A stretch of DNA of 64,000 nt from Dryocosmus kuriphilus (GCA_038277395.1 CM076191.1:93244822-93308821); one strand, 5' to 3'. Positions 36,156 to 48,169 are shown, counted from the stretch's first letter. The notes: generated by a model not told the origin, from the sequence alone. Numbers and translations: made by a program.

Positions 36156-36284
36156 GCTGTAACTTATAGGAGAATAAACCGAAGTATTATGTTGTTAACT
36201 AGAAAAGGTCGGCTTTAATTGACTTAAAACTCTAACACTGGCTAGGCTGAAGCATCCAGTAAGACAATAAATTGGGGTTAGAAA

Positions 36285-37142
36285 ACAGACCGTTACATGC
36301 TCTATCCAATTCCTTATTACATTTCACCCTCTTCTTCTGTGTATGTAAACCACATCCACTCTTACTCTTCCAACCTTTATTCTCCTAACCATAGTACCCT
36401 CCGTACCAGTCTCTCTATCTCTGTCCCCCTTTCTCTTCTATTATCAATGCTTTCCTCTTCCCTGAGACCATGTCTCTCATTCTCCTTCCCATCGCATCTT
36501 CCTTTCTTGCTGCTGGCACTGTTCATATGTACCCCTTTGGTAAATTTCTCTTAAGACCCTTCTATTCCTTCCCATTCAACCATATGTCGGTCATTATTAT
36601 TACGTGACATTTATTTCATTCATCCCAGAAACCTCTATCTTTATTTATAAACCCTAAAACATTCCAAAACGCTACTTTAACCGCCTTTTTACCTTCTCTT
36701 TCCCTTCCCCCGCCTTCAACCTCTTATGTCGTTCGCAACTCCCGTCGCTTTTACTCTGTTCTTGGTCACCTCTGTTCCCTTCTTCCTTGTGACCATTCTC
36801 GTACTTTCAAGTCCTTCCTCTCTCTTCGTTCCATATCTACACTGTCTAACTCACCCACAATATGTCTCTCCCAATTCTTACCTACTCCCTCTCCTCCCAT
36901 GCTTCCTCTTCTATTGCCGATATTTTCTTTCGCTCTACGTCATATTCTCGTCAGTTCTTTCCTTTCTTCCCCTGAGCATCTTCTTTTTCATCACTACCTC
37001 TCTCTTCTCAGCATCAGTCCCCAGTTTGACTGCATACACCTTCATTTTTCCTCCTGCCTTGCTGCCCACATCCTTTATTTCCTCTGCCCTGACCTGTGTC
37101 CCTATGTCTTTCATCAGTTTCTCTGCCTCCTCCTTTCTCGTC

Positions 37143-37173
<31 letters not shown>

Positions 37174-37928
37174 TTTTGTAATCTAATCACTACAATCCTC
37201 CTCTTCTTTTCTCTTCCCCCCCCCCTCCATTTTCCTTTATAACCAGCGTAATCTATGTCTCTCATTCTCTCATTCTCCTCTCTCAAGTTCACATCTTCCT
37301 CTTTCCTGTCCCATCTCCTTCGATCTTCACGATTCTCTTCCTGTTCACCTCTGCATTCTGAGTTCTCTTCCTCACTTATTCTCTGTCTCTCTTCTATATT
37401 GTCTAATTTTCTCCAGACCTTCTCTGTCTCCTCCTTCTAGAAAGTTTCCCGCTTCTCCCATTTCTTTTTCACTTTCAGGACCATCCCCTCTGTTCCCATC
37501 CCCTGCTTCTTTACTTCTGCTGGCCCTCTACATATTTCCTTTCTTAATTCTCTAATCAGCGTTTCTATGGTGTTATCCCTACCTGTCCTATACATCTCTA
37601 TGGGTGTCTTTGTCTTTCTTCTCTTTGTATCCTTATCCTCTTTCCCTTCTTCTTCCACCTCTTCTCTTCCCCTTTTACTGTGCGACGATTTTTCTATTTC
37701 TGAATCCGTCCTTTTCTTCTCTAAACGCCACCTCGCTAGCAGCTCCCTCGACCCCGCATTGCTCGTTCTCCCGAGTCTATCAAGGTTTTTTGGTCTGCCC
37801 CTTCTGTTAGGCTTGGCTCCTCTATGACGCACATTTTCTAAAGTTTCACCCTACTCAACTTTTCGTGGCGTCTCGAACCTCTCTCCGTCGCCGCTGTTTG
37901 TTTCATTTGCCTCTTTCTTTTTACTCAT
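36285..37928 (-). pseudogene. LINE ORF1 and start of endonuclease, broken
   Basis: From MSKKKEANETNSGDGE at 37928 a Lys/Glu/Arg-rich frame, interrupted by stops near 37853 and 37437, runs to about 37250. Its middle part (KEETEKVWRKLDNIEERQR) looks like a coiled coil, as in LINE ORF1 proteins. It is followed by an RNA-binding-like block (EEAEKLMKDIGTQVRAEEI, then GGKMKVYAVKL and KREVMMKKKMLRGRKER), and then by the start of an apurinic-type endonuclease (KVAFWNVLGFINKDRGFW, TDIWLNGK) at 36670-36570. The element ends abruptly near 36285, inside the endonuclease; reverse transcriptase is absent. This combination is familiar from LINEs in ant and wasp genomes, which is my main reason for suspecting Hymenoptera. 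The plus strand is correspondingly CT-rich. Confidence 0.75.
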
Positions 37929-38490
37929 TGCACTAATTGGTTCCGATTCCAAGCTCTCCTCGTCAGTGTTCTTACCCTACTAGTGTTGCTCTCTGGCATT
38001 ATTTCTCACTGGACTTCCAGCGATCAGCATGTTACCCTGCTAGTCCCCTACTTTACCCTCTGAACGATCTTATACCGCGCAACGTTTCACCCTCTCACTT
38101 CGCTGCCCACAAGCCCCTCATCACTCCTTCCTACTTCGCACTTTTTAGTCTTAGAAAACAACTGTAATAACTTATAACAAACTAACCTTTCCTCATCATT
38201 TGTCTCCCAAGTCCCGTGCACATTCACCACCAAATTCCCGGCCATGCCGCTCTGCTCCCACCCGGCACACAAAACCACAATAAAGCTGACTCCGATTCTA
38301 ACCTCAAACCTCAGCATATATCATTCATTCTCTTTCTTCTCCTTAATCTATCCTGAACGACCCTTCCACTCATTTACTCTCAACCCCCACCTCGCAAAAA
38401 ATCCACTCACCACCCGTTTTACACCCCAAAAATCCTTATTAACTTCAAAAAAGCTAAGAAGATCACAGTATTTCCAAACGCGCATTGTCA
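37929..38490 (-). mobile_element. Probable 5' part of the LINE
   Basis: The segment shares the base composition of the LINE and contains a minus-strand MPESNTSRVRTLTRRAW reading (Met at 37999) just before ORF1. It is most likely the 5' untranslated part; its outer limit is unclear. Confidence 0.4.
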
Positions 38491-40560
38491 CTATCGGCGC
38501 TGGAAATGTAAGCTCCATAAATCGGAGTTATATTTTACTTATATTTTCAATCTTCTGTTCTTTTATTTTTTTTTTACTTTGCACCAGACGGTCTTTTCAG
38601 TGGGATTTTACCCTAGAAGTGTCTTTTAATTAAAATTTGTGTTTTTATTAATGTAATTATTTACAGTAATTATTTAGTCTGTATGACAGTATGTTGTATA
38701 TAAACAAAATTATGTTTATTATCCACTATATTTTGTTCCACAAAAGGGAGAAAGTATGTAAAAATAATTGCGACAAAGCAACAACACAGGTTTTGATTAA
38801 TGTAGACATGAATGGTCAAATAAAATAAAAACCACGTGCAACTCTCAACCGGGTCGGTATCCCGTGTCTTGTGTCCCCAGCCCAGTTTCGCCCGTGGCGG
38901 GCGCCTTCTCTAAATCTTCGTTATGGTGCTGGTAGTTACAGTGAAAATTGATAGATACAGGTATTTCTCTTGATACCATCAAAATAACAATTCAACACTA
39001 TTAGCTTGTAATGTTTTTTATTAATATAAACAACATTTTAAATTATTTTATCAAAAATAACTTTGCTCCAACCTTTGCCGTATTTACAATTATTATTAGG
39101 TATGCAAGGTACATGTTAGTATACTTTAATTTATTCCTGACATTTTAGTTCGCAACACTCATCGTACCAACATAAAAAAAAATCACTTCAGCATAGTACA
39201 AATCGAATCTTTCACGAATTATTCAGATCGGGACACATGACACTGCCAATAAAAGCATATTAATTACGTTGTTCATCAAAATTAGAAGACTCCTTCTGTG
39301 AACTTTTTATAGTCAAGTTTCCTCCAAATACAGAGAACGAAAAGAGACAATTCGAAAACCTGATCTCAATAAAAATTGAAAAATTACCAGAGGATGAATG
39401 TTACTTCGGCATACAGGAAACACACTTTTAAAATTTTTTAGTTTAAGAACGACAAGTAGGTGGTAAACACATTAAGGTACAATCTCTTTTTGATAATTTT
39501 ACTTATGAAAAAATACTACGCTTCCTTTAACTCAAATATAATATTATTTTTACGCATTATTCATTTGAGGAACCCATCCAGTTGTGGGCACACTCCCTTA
39601 TATATAGGTTGATCCACAACTCATTATCTACCTTGTATATATAGATTCCTTGTACAAAATCAAGTAAAACAGTCCCTTAGAAAAATGTTGTTTTTTAAAC
39701 TATTGGACATAAAAAATAACCAATACGCGTTCGCTTTTACTCGGGCGCATGATACATTTTGTGCAAACTATAAAGCAGAATTCACTTCAAGACAGTTGAA
39801 AAGTTTGTTATTAGTCAGACAAGAGACAAACTGTCAGTACAGTATGAAGCTTGGAAAACACATCGCCGTTATTTACTCTTGTCTTTGAAAATTTAAGTTC
39901 ACTTTTCAGAAGCAAAAACAGAGTCGTGAATTCAATTAGTTGTTATTTAAATTATTGTCAGTGAAATTAAACTAATTGTATTTTTAGTTAAATATCTCTA
40001 ATTCAATATGTCAAAAATCGTTAGGTTACGTCATTTAACTAACAATTATTTCAATTTGAATAACAATTACTTAAATAATAAATATTCTAATCAATGGTCG
40101 ACTTTTAGCTTTTACATTAGTAATTTTTAAATAATTCAGATTTAGTGAGTATCTTTTTTTTGATAGTCTTAAGTTAGAAGTAATTGTTTTCTAGTATCCA
40201 AAGATTTTTTAAATATAAGTAAAAGGAACAAATTTCATAATCTCGAAATCTTGACGAAGTCTTAAGCTTCCAAGGTTTTTCACTACTCTTTTATGATTCA
40301 CGATTCGGTATTATTTGATGTCATAAAACTTATAAAGAAGAAATGGGTTAAAAGCTAGTAAACTTTATAAAAATGTAATTATTTCTAAATGACTCATTAT
40401 TACTTCCGATCGCAATGTTGGGGTATCTTCTTTCTTAGGTTCTTAAACGTTTCCAATCTAGAAATAAAGTACTTTTACATTCTGCCCGATGCAAAGCTTT
40501 AAGGAAAAAAGATAAGAATATACAAAAAGTTTTGATCTTGAATGAAATGAATTCTGCCGA
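38491..40560. other. AT-rich DNA without recognised gene
   Basis: A GC-rich patch at 38840-38925 is unidentified. A loosely palindromic AATTGTTATTTAAATTATTG-type stretch lies at 39930-40100. Confidence 0.45.
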
Positions 40561-41768
40561 TAAAAGGAAATGTATTTTTTTCAGGACGCGAGTGAAGAAA
40601 AGCCCCATTGCGATCCTATTGGGATACCATATAAAGTCCTACTAAAGCAATGGGTATTCAGTACCTGAGTGTCAATTTTTTATAAGCTCACATGGGGATA
40701 AAAGTCCTGAAGGGTTAAAGTTTTTTTTACATTTGTGCAAGTCCTATTTAATTTGTGTGACAAAGGTACAAGAAAAGTTCCATTTTATTTTTTTCTCAAA
40801 ATGTTTAAAAGTGATAATGGCTGACCTGATATAGATCAATAAAATTTTGCAAAAGTGTAAAAATCTACCAAATGATTAAACTCTTAAAGATTTATAGGAA
40901 CTATTTTAGTACATCCATTCGCATAATAAAAAAAAAAACTTCCAAAATTTGTGTGTACATTTTTCGATCATGGAACACACGCTGATGTCAAATTGCTATC
41001 AGTTATTAAAAGTAAGAAAAAGTGAGAAAATTGATCAAATTATTAAATTCCTTTAGATCTCCAGGAAATAAGTTTCTACATACGGGCGCAAGATGGGAAA
41101 GCCTTGGTAAAGTTTATGAAAAGAATTTCAGTAAAAGATCACACTTCCATGGAATCCGTGGAATACATTTCATTCTTAAATTTTCTTACTTCTGAAAATA
41201 ACAGCTGATAGATGTTCGGTGTAAGAATGGATACTACGAGACTGAACTTCTTGATCACGCTCCTTTTGAAAAGACTTTGGAAAAATATCTTCTACCTTGC
41301 GCTTATTCGAACTAATTAATTAGGTTTTATTACATGACAACGACATAAAAATTATACATACTAACAGAATTATGTTTACACTGAAAAAACCGTTTGCTTG
41401 AGACAACAAAACATTTGGCTGTCCTAACCAAACAATGCTTACAGTGCTTGCAGATTGCGGAACAATTTTTTGAACCATCTTAGCATTTTTTTTTAAGTGT
41501 AAAGCTTAAGTTAATAAGTTTAAAGAAGGCAATTACTACAAAGATATTTAGCAATCATATGGCAAGCTCACGTCAACTCCATATGAGAGGTTGATATGCT
41601 TTCCATATCGATAAATGTCAGTTTATTGAATGTCAAATCTTATTTCAAAAATATTTTCTTTAAAGGCAACTGAGGAGCTAATTAAAACCTGAACCGTTAG
41701 TACGAAAACTCATTTTGGATTTTGTTGAAAATGCTGTCCTTCATGTTTAACATAATTCTGAACGCATC

Positions 41769-42486
41769 TAATAATTGGGAAACATTTTATCCGGAACTCC
41801 TCTTGCAATGCGTGAATTATGTACAGGGGCTTCATCTTGTTTAAGAATGAGCATCTGCCGAAGACTCAAAGGTACATCTTCTAGAAGTTGAGGCAATTGA
41901 TTCTCCAGGATTTCGGCGTACATATCTCCATTCAAATGACCTTCAATTTCAAGCGGACCAATCTGATATATAATAATTTAAGCCTAATAATGAATGAGGT
42001 ATAACCTATTCAGAAATCTACAGGCCTGGCACAGATTCTCTCTTTTTCCCTTTTCACTGAGTGACTTGACACCGGATTCTGATTATTTCGAGCTGAAAGT
42101 GTGACTTTTCGATTTTCGAAATCATAACGGTGCCATTTGTGGGTATTGAAAATTCCGTCCCTTGTAAAGGTGCATTCATCAGTAAGGAGAATGCTGTTTA
42201 CAAAATCTGCATCATTGTTACGACGTTCTAGCAAACAATTGCAAAATTGTAGGTAAGAAGTGATGAGCATGGAAACCGTACCTTTCCAAAACCCTTTGAC
42301 GACTGGTATAACTTCTCCCATGCATTGCGGCAAGATCCTGTTCACTAAGTTTAAAATTTATTGATGAGAAGGGTGCCTTCGATTTAAAAAACTTAGAGCA
42401 TATTCTCGTAAAATTAAATGCGCGTTACGTCCACATTCGCCCTACATAACCAACATTTCGACGTACTCTTCTGAATTATAATTCAT
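41769..42486 (-). pseudogene. Tc1/mariner-superfamily transposase (DUF4817 type), broken
   Basis: The frame starts at Met 42486 (MNYNSEEYVEML). It shows the N-terminal pattern NAHLILREYALSFLNRRHPS followed by HQ, interrupted by stops after EMLVM and after RRHPSHQ. It then reads FCNCLLERRNNDADFVNSIL with LTDECTF (first catalytic Asp). After a frame change near 42000 it continues IGPLEIEGHLNGDMYAEIL, LPQLLEDVPLSLRQM and KQDEAPVHNSR (second Asp, where the family usually has QDGAP). The third catalytic block and C-terminus, normally RGGP...RSPDLTPLDF, are missing. The order and spacing match the family although the gene is non-functional. Confidence 0.8.
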
Positions 42487-43329
42487 AATTATTTTCACAA
42501 AGTATTATAACGAGCTCTGACACTTTCCGACATTCCAGAAGATTCTGCTCCCAGTTATTCCAGCTGTTATCGCATAATTGACACTAATGAATACTAGAGC
42601 CTCTTGCGGTAAAGCGTTGCAACATAAGTTTGGAGATTATAAAAATGGCTGCCAATGCACAAAGCTAATCCTGTGGCTGCAATAGCAGGCGATACAATAG
42701 TTTCAAATTTTTCCGCAAGAAGTGCTAGTATTCATTATTGTAAATTCTACGATATCATCTGGAATGAGTGGAAGCATCCCTTATATTAAAGTCGGAGCTC
42801 CTCATAATAATTCGTGATTATTTCATATCAAATCAACTTCTATGAAAAAATGCATGCGATTTTTTAATATTATTGTACTCACGTATATGATAATAAGTGA
42901 ATGTCAATTTCTGAAAAACAATAGACAATTGACTAACTTGTTAATCTTTTAATTTTGCTACTTTAAAAATTTTTTGTCTTTTAAAAAAATAGGTCAATGA
43001 TCATTTTGTAAAGCCTTGTACATTTTTTCATAGAAATTAATTTTTAATGTAAAATAATAATGAATGATACCTCTAAAGAGTTTCGAAAGAATTTCATTGG
43101 AACAAATACGTATAGCACTCGAATAATGGCCGTCAATATTGTCTGATTTAACAGATTTACAATTTGTTTTACGAGGGTTTATTAAAGAAAAAATTTACCA
43201 GATCTCCGAGTATTAAAAAGGTTTCATTGAAATCCCATTGGGATCTTAGATAAAGTCCTGGTAAGGTACTGAGAATGAGACAAATCAGTAATTAAGTATC
43301 AACTTTTTAAAAAAAAATTGTAAGTACAC

Positions 43330-44190
43330 GGAGGGACAAAAGTCCTAAAAATCTTCCATTTTTCTAATTTTTACAAGTTCTATTTAATTTTTAAGACAGC
43401 AGTGCTGCAAAAGTTCGATTCTCCTTTTTTTGTAATGTTTACAAGTGCTAATGGGATTTTTGTACAAAAAATGTGCCAAACAAGCTCGATTTGAGCAGAA
43501 CTTTCTTGGGGCAAAAGTGATAAAAATGTTCCATTTTTTTCACAATTTCTAATGGAATTTTTAAACAAAGAAGTTCCAAATATGGTCGATTTGAAAAGGG
43601 GTTTTTTAGGACAAAAGTCCTAAAAAACGTTATAATTTTTTTTAAACTTGTACAAGTCTGATTTCATTTTGGGATGGAAGTACAAAAAAAGTTTCATTTT
43701 ACTTATTCTTTTTTAATTATTACATGTGCCGGTGGGACATTATTGTGCCAAAAAAGTTAAATAGATCCGATTTCGGCAGGAATTTTCATAAGGAAATAGT
43801 TCTAAAAAAAGTTCCATTTTTCTAATTTTTATAAGTCCTAGTTAGTTTCTAGGACAAAAGCGCTTGAAAAGTTCGATTTTTTTTTTTTGTAATGTTTACA
43901 AGTGCTAATGGGATTTTTATATCAAAAATTTTCCAAACAAGTTCGATTTGAGCGGGACATTTTTAGGGCAAAAGTCATAAAAAACGTTCCAGTTTTTTTA
44001 TATTTGCTAATGGGATTTTTATATGAAAAAAGGTTCCAAATATTTTCGATTTTAGTAGAACTTTTTTTTAGAAAAGGAGTCTTAGAAAACTTTCTACTTT
44101 TTTTTAATCTATACAAGTCTGATTTCATTTTTGGGACGAAAGTACTAAAAAATAATTATTTCACTTATTCTTTAAAATTATTACAAGTGC
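43330..44190 (+). repeat. Tandem repeat, period about 459 bp, two copies
   Basis: AAAGTTCGATT...GTAATGTTTACAAGTGC occurs at 43411 and again at 43870, and the sequence between repeats in the same order afterwards (CAAACAAGTTCGATTTGAGC, TACAAGTCTGATTTCATTTT). A related piece is at 40590-40790, with TAAAGTCCT and AAAAGTTCCATT. Shorter AAAGTCCTAAAAA motifs recur within each copy. Confidence 0.75.
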
Positions 44191-44198
44191 TAGTGGGA

Positions 44199-44390
44199 GC
44201 GTCCCCAGCAAAAAAAAAACCAAAAAAAGGAAAAAAGAAAACGACAATGACCCCTGCTCAAGTTAAGGAATCTCTTACGTAGTTTATATTAGAGAAAATT
44301 TATGGAAATTCTGGAGGAATGAGAAGAGCAGATATATTGGCAGGCAAAAGATTTGCTGTGGTGAGAAGTAGTGGAGTAAATAAGTACTGA
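44199..44390 (+). pseudogene. Lys-rich coding fragment, unidentified
   Basis: After GTCCCCAGC the frame reads a basic tract (KKKPKKGKKKTTMTPAQVKE), has one stop (TAG at about 44280), then continues FILEKIYGNSGGMRRADI and KRFAVVRSSGVNKY to a TGA at 44388-44390. The two halves read as one short C-terminal protein segment in a single frame, with little AT-driven bias in the second half. I do not recognise the family. It may be an exon or a piece of a mobile or viral-like element. Confidence 0.4.
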
Positions 44391-44408
44391 AAGTGAGTGT
44401 GTATGTAC

Positions 44409-45031
44409 ATTTTTGACGTTAATTTTTCAAAATACTAGTTTTTTAAAAATTGATATGCATAATAATAATAATGAAAATCTTAATAATAATTAAAAATTTC
44501 TCGCGGCCTTTTGCATTTTGGTCCATATGCGTATGTACGTGTGTGCTCCGGTCCACCTTTGAAATCAACGTGACGACATACTCAGGTGAGTATTTACTTT
44601 TAACCTACCCAGGAACTTTGCATCAAAATCAACGGAATTTTAGTGCGTAAATATTTTAAAAAAGTGGCAGATTGCATTTTTATTGTACTGTGCTCCATAT
44701 TCTATTCAGAAATTGGTTGTAATACACGTATTAGAATACATGTTTTACCACTCCCCAAAACTGAACGTTGACATGATAAATTATCGCTTTTAAATAGACC
44801 AGTGGAATTTTTAAACCCATAAAAATGCGTCTACATAGAAAAGTGTACTCCAGTCACCCTCTTGAAAAAGGCAGACATCTGGCTATCCAGGTCAGTTCTC
44901 CGAAAACAGTGACGCGGTCCGGTTGCAGTTAAACGCGTAAAATTACATAATTTTCCCTCAAACTTAATTGCTTTTTGACGTTAATTTTTCAAAATACTAG
45001 TTATTTAAAAATTTATACTTATGATAATAAA
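44409..45031 (+). repeat. Direct repeat pair, about 60 bp, 563 bp apart
   Basis: TTTTTGACGTTAATTTTTCA followed by AAATACTAGTT occurs at 44409 and 44972 with similar continuation. The interval has no recognised gene. Confidence 0.7.
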
Positions 45032-45163
45032 GTGTCTTTTCTAGCTTCATGACCTAACTTCACGAGGCTGGTTCCCTCCTTAGTATTCACAACCGATCAG
45101 GACTCCCTTGTGTCTGACTTGTTTCATTTGTCTTCACATCCATTCTCCTCCTCTTTCCTTTCC

Positions 45164-45331
45164 AGTGACCGAAGTTTTCTGGTATGGGACTGACGTCGTA
45201 ACTGGACGTACAACAATGTATAATATAAACAATAATTTAGCCTCGGATGATTGGATTGATATTTCTATTGATAAAAGGCATGCCCCCGGAAAAGTTTCAG
45301 GGGATAAATGGAGACTGATGTTTGGAATGCT
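45164..45331 (+). pseudogene. Exon-like coding fragment, truncated by mariner
   Basis: A pyrimidine-rich acceptor-like TTTCCTTTCCAG precedes a frame reading VTEVFWYGTDVVTGRTTMYN and later DDWIDISIDKRHAP, up to the left edge of the mariner at 45332. The amino-acid composition is protein-like and unlike the local AT background. Family unknown. It may belong with the fragment at 44199-44390. Confidence 0.35.
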
Positions 45332-46404
45332 CGAGGTGTGAAAAAGTCACAGTGGGCCAAATCTGGTGAATACGGTGGCTGAGGCATGATTGTGGTTTTG
45401 TTTTTGACCAAAAAGTCACGCATAAGCAACGATGAGTGAGCAGCTGCATTGGCGTGATGCAAAATCCATGAATTGTTTTTCCACAATTCCGGACGTTTTT
45501 GTCGTATTGCTTCTAGCAAACGGCGCATAACTTCAAGGTAATACTGCTTATTGACCATGCGACCTTGTGGTAAGAGCTCTTGATGTACTAAGCCACGTTA
45601 ATCGAAGAAAACAGTGAGCAAAATCTTGACATTTGATCGAACTTGACGTGCTTTTTTTTTTCGGTCTTGGCTCTTCCGGGGTCTTCCATTGGGACGATTA
45701 GGCTTTAGCTTCAACGTCATAACCATATTCCCATGATTTGTTACCAGCTCTAACCCTTTTGAGAATACCAGGATCATTATTGACGTCATTTAACAGCTCT
45801 TGAGCAATGCTCATTCGACGGTTCTTTTGGTCAAAAATAAACAGTTTCGGAACAAATTTCGCTGCCACACGTTTCGTGCCCAAAACGTCAGAAAAAATTG
45901 CATGGCGCGAGCCAACCGAGATGCCGAAGTCTTCAGCAACATCTCTAGCAGTGATTCGACGATTCCCCAACACCATATTCTTCACTTCTTCAACGCTTTC
46001 ATCATTTATTGACGTACTGGGGCGTTCAGAGCGAGATTGATTATTGGTGTCTTCTCGGCCTTCTTGAAAGAGCTTGTAACACTCATAAACATTTTTTTTT
46101 GCTCAAAGTAGACTCACCGTATGCCACTGTCAACATTTCAAGTGTTTTGGAGCACTTAATTTCATTTTTTACACAAAATTTGATGCAAGTTCTCTGATCC
46201 AATTTTTTCGACAGCAGAAAATCGAAGATCTCACCAAACACTTCTAACCTTTACGCCTCTCACAAACAAACTAAAAATGCTATACACTTAAAACTGCGCA
46301 CATATGTTTGGGATAAGAGTACTAATCTAAAATAAAAAAAATTGAAGATCGAATGTACATTGCCCGCGAAATTTGAAGTCACCTTACTTTTTGAACACAC
46401 CTCG
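45332..46404 (-). mobile_element. Mariner element, internally shortened
   Basis: The right end reads CGAGGTGTGTTCAAAAAG on the minus strand and is followed by TA at 46405. The left edge shows CGAGGTGTG-AAAAAGTCAC, so a terminal-like sequence is fused directly to the transposase coding region. There is no TA on the left. Confidence 0.7.
45345..46222 (-). pseudogene. Mariner transposase, catalytic residues lost
   Basis: From KKLDQRTCIKFCVKNEIKC (the start Met is lost) the pieces follow the mariner order: NVYECYKLFQEGRED, the second HTH RRITARDVAEDFGIS, AAKFVPKLFIFDQKNRR, then RVRAGNKSWEYGYD, where the first catalytic Asp of GDESW is Asn. These are followed by QVRSNVKILLTVFFD, WILHHANAAAHSS (second catalytic Asp of HHDNAPAH changed to Ala) and PPYSPDLAHCDFF (third Asp kept). 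Frame changes lie near 45990, 45700 and 45590. Coding stops at DFF, about 60 residues short of the usual C-terminus. Two of three catalytic Asp are gone, so it is dead. Confidence 0.9.
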
Positions 46405-46406
46405 TA

Positions 46407-46591
46407 TGTGATATAGCGAATATAGGAAACTGCGGAATCGCACTTTGGTCAGGGAGTGATTCGTATGCTAGTCAAGGTGTGGGATTGATTATGAAGGAGA
46501 AATCAAAACGGTATATCAAAAGGTATAGATATGTATCTCCCAGATTATTGTGAGTAAGAATGAAAGTGGAAATCAGAAGACTATTTATTAA
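46407..46591 (+). pseudogene. RTE-like LINE, endonuclease part 1
   Basis: The frame reads IANIGNCGIALWSGSDSY, SQGVGLIMKEKSKRY and, after a stop, VRMKVEIRRLFI, the middle of a LINE apurinic-type endonuclease. The 5' end of the LINE is missing; the mariner abuts it. The frame resumes at 47313. Confidence 0.75.
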
Positions 46592-47312
46592 GGGGCTAGT
46601 CTAGGTTTGAGCACCCAAAAGAAAGTCAATATTTACTCTTTTTTTTCAAAGACTGGTTTATTTACTTTTAAATCAATATTGTAGCATTCAAATAACACAT
46701 GTTTTATGGAGTTACAGTAATTTTTTCATGGTAAAATAGTGAAAAACGAGTGAGTTACAGCCAATCTCTCTCAGAAGTCCAAAAAAAGGCGTTTTGCGAT
46801 GTACACGGTTGCTCATGATAGGATCATCTGAAACAAAAAATTCCGGCGATATTAGTTAAAGTGTCTCTTTTTCTCGTCCTTAATCCAAGCATTAAGCAAT
46901 ATTAAAATTTTTAAAAAAATGGCGGATGTTTAAACAGAAAAAAATTTTTTAAAATGTTTTTCTAAATAGCCGCCATTTGTTAAAATTTTAAACATTTCTT
47001 ACTGCTTCGACTAAGGACGAAAAAGGTGATACTTTAACTAATCTTGCCGGAATTTTTGTTTCAGATGATCCTGTCATGAGCAATCGTTACCACCGCAAAA
47101 CGCCTTTATTTTGGACCTCTGGGAGAGATTGGTTGTAACTCGCTTGTTTGTCAATATTTTACCATAAAAAAGTTACTGCAACTTCTTAAAACATATATTA
47201 TTTGAATAATGCAATATTGATTTAAAAGTAAATGAACGAGTCTTCAAAAAAAAAAAAAAAAAAAAAATAGCAAAAATTGACTTTTTTGGGAGCATAAACC
47301 TTGACTAGCCTC
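46592..47312. mobile_element. Foldback element, 721 bp, TTAA-like target
   Basis: Arms of about 330 bp are inverted copies (GGCTAGTC...GGTTT at both ends; ATCATCTGAAACAAAAA near the loop). It sits inside the LINE endonuclease codons; removing it restores the reading RRLFIEACYAPIYGE. The flanks read TTAA on the left and TTGA on the right, consistent with a 4 bp target duplication with one mutation. A run of 23 A lies in the right arm. Confidence 0.85.
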
Positions 47313-48093
47313 TTGAAGCATGCTACGCTCCAATTTATGGCGAAAGCAGTGAAGTAAAGGATGCCTTTTGGAAGTCGTTGAATGATATCTTAGTTACTAT
47401 TGGTCCTGGGGAAGGAATCATTATGCTCGGAGATATGAATGGCTGGGTTGGCGTGAAACGCAAAAGCACAGACAGGGTTCTTGGTCAGTTCGAAGACCCA
47501 AAAACAAATAGAAATTTGGAAAAATTGATTAGCTGATGCTTAGAAAAAGGCTTGCTCATTACAAATGTTTCGTTCAGGCAAAAAATGACTTACATGTATA
47601 CGTGATGTAGAGACGAAAATTGCACTATGATCGACCTTATTTTATCGGATGAGATATTGAGAAGTCTAGTTAGAGATACAAGAGTAAGGAGAGGTCCTGA
47701 ATGTAGAACAGGGCACTACTTCTTAGTTTCGAAAATTAGCCTGGGACATGGATGAAGGAAAAGAAAAATTAAGAAAGCAAAACAATCGCGAGTCAAGACA
47801 GAGCACTTGCAGAACTCAGAAACACAACTAGAATATCGTGGTAAACTAAGAGTCTATTTACATCAAAACACAAAAATTTGGAATAAGGATCTAGAAAATA
47901 AAAATTTAGAGGGCGCACGGACGATATTACGAAATATCAACTCCACGAACACATCTGGAGTGTGTGAAACTGCGACTGTAGGAAGAATTAATAGGGATGC
48001 TTGGTGGAATGATGAAAGACGCGTCGCTTTTAACGAGAAGAAGCAAGCATACCTAAGGATTCATAATATTCAAGGTCTCAATGGACTAGACTA
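47313..48093 (+). pseudogene. RTE-like LINE, endonuclease part 2
   Basis: The frame continues ACYAPIYGESSEVKDAFW, IIMLGDMNGWVG (the GDxN catalytic block), KGLLITNVSF, CTMIDLILSDEI and VRRGPECRTGHYFLVSKI, where TGH stands for the usual SDH. It then reads a linker region to NGLDY at 48093. Stops occur near 47535, 47607 and 47755. The frame is cut by the element at 48094 and resumes at 54791. Confidence 0.85.
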
Positions 48094-48125
48094 CACTGTA
48101 AAAAAAATATAAATGAAATTTCATA
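48094..48125 (+). repeat. Left terminal inverted repeat
   Basis: CACTGTAAAAAAAATATAAA then TGAAATTTCATAT; pairs with 54755-54790. Confidence 0.8.
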
Positions 48126-48169
48126 TAAAAGTAGTGGAAGTTTATTTCCCAAGGTCCGCTGAATTTTTT

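Noticed and set aside
36726..37181. 151-codon Phe/Leu/Ser-rich plus frame resembling a membrane protein
   Set aside because: It is the antisense of the Lys/Glu-rich LINE ORF1, which explains the CT-rich plus strand.
39930..40100. Possible foldback around AATTGTTATTTAAATTATT
   Set aside because: Arms match only loosely and are low complexity; chance is likely in DNA this AT-rich.
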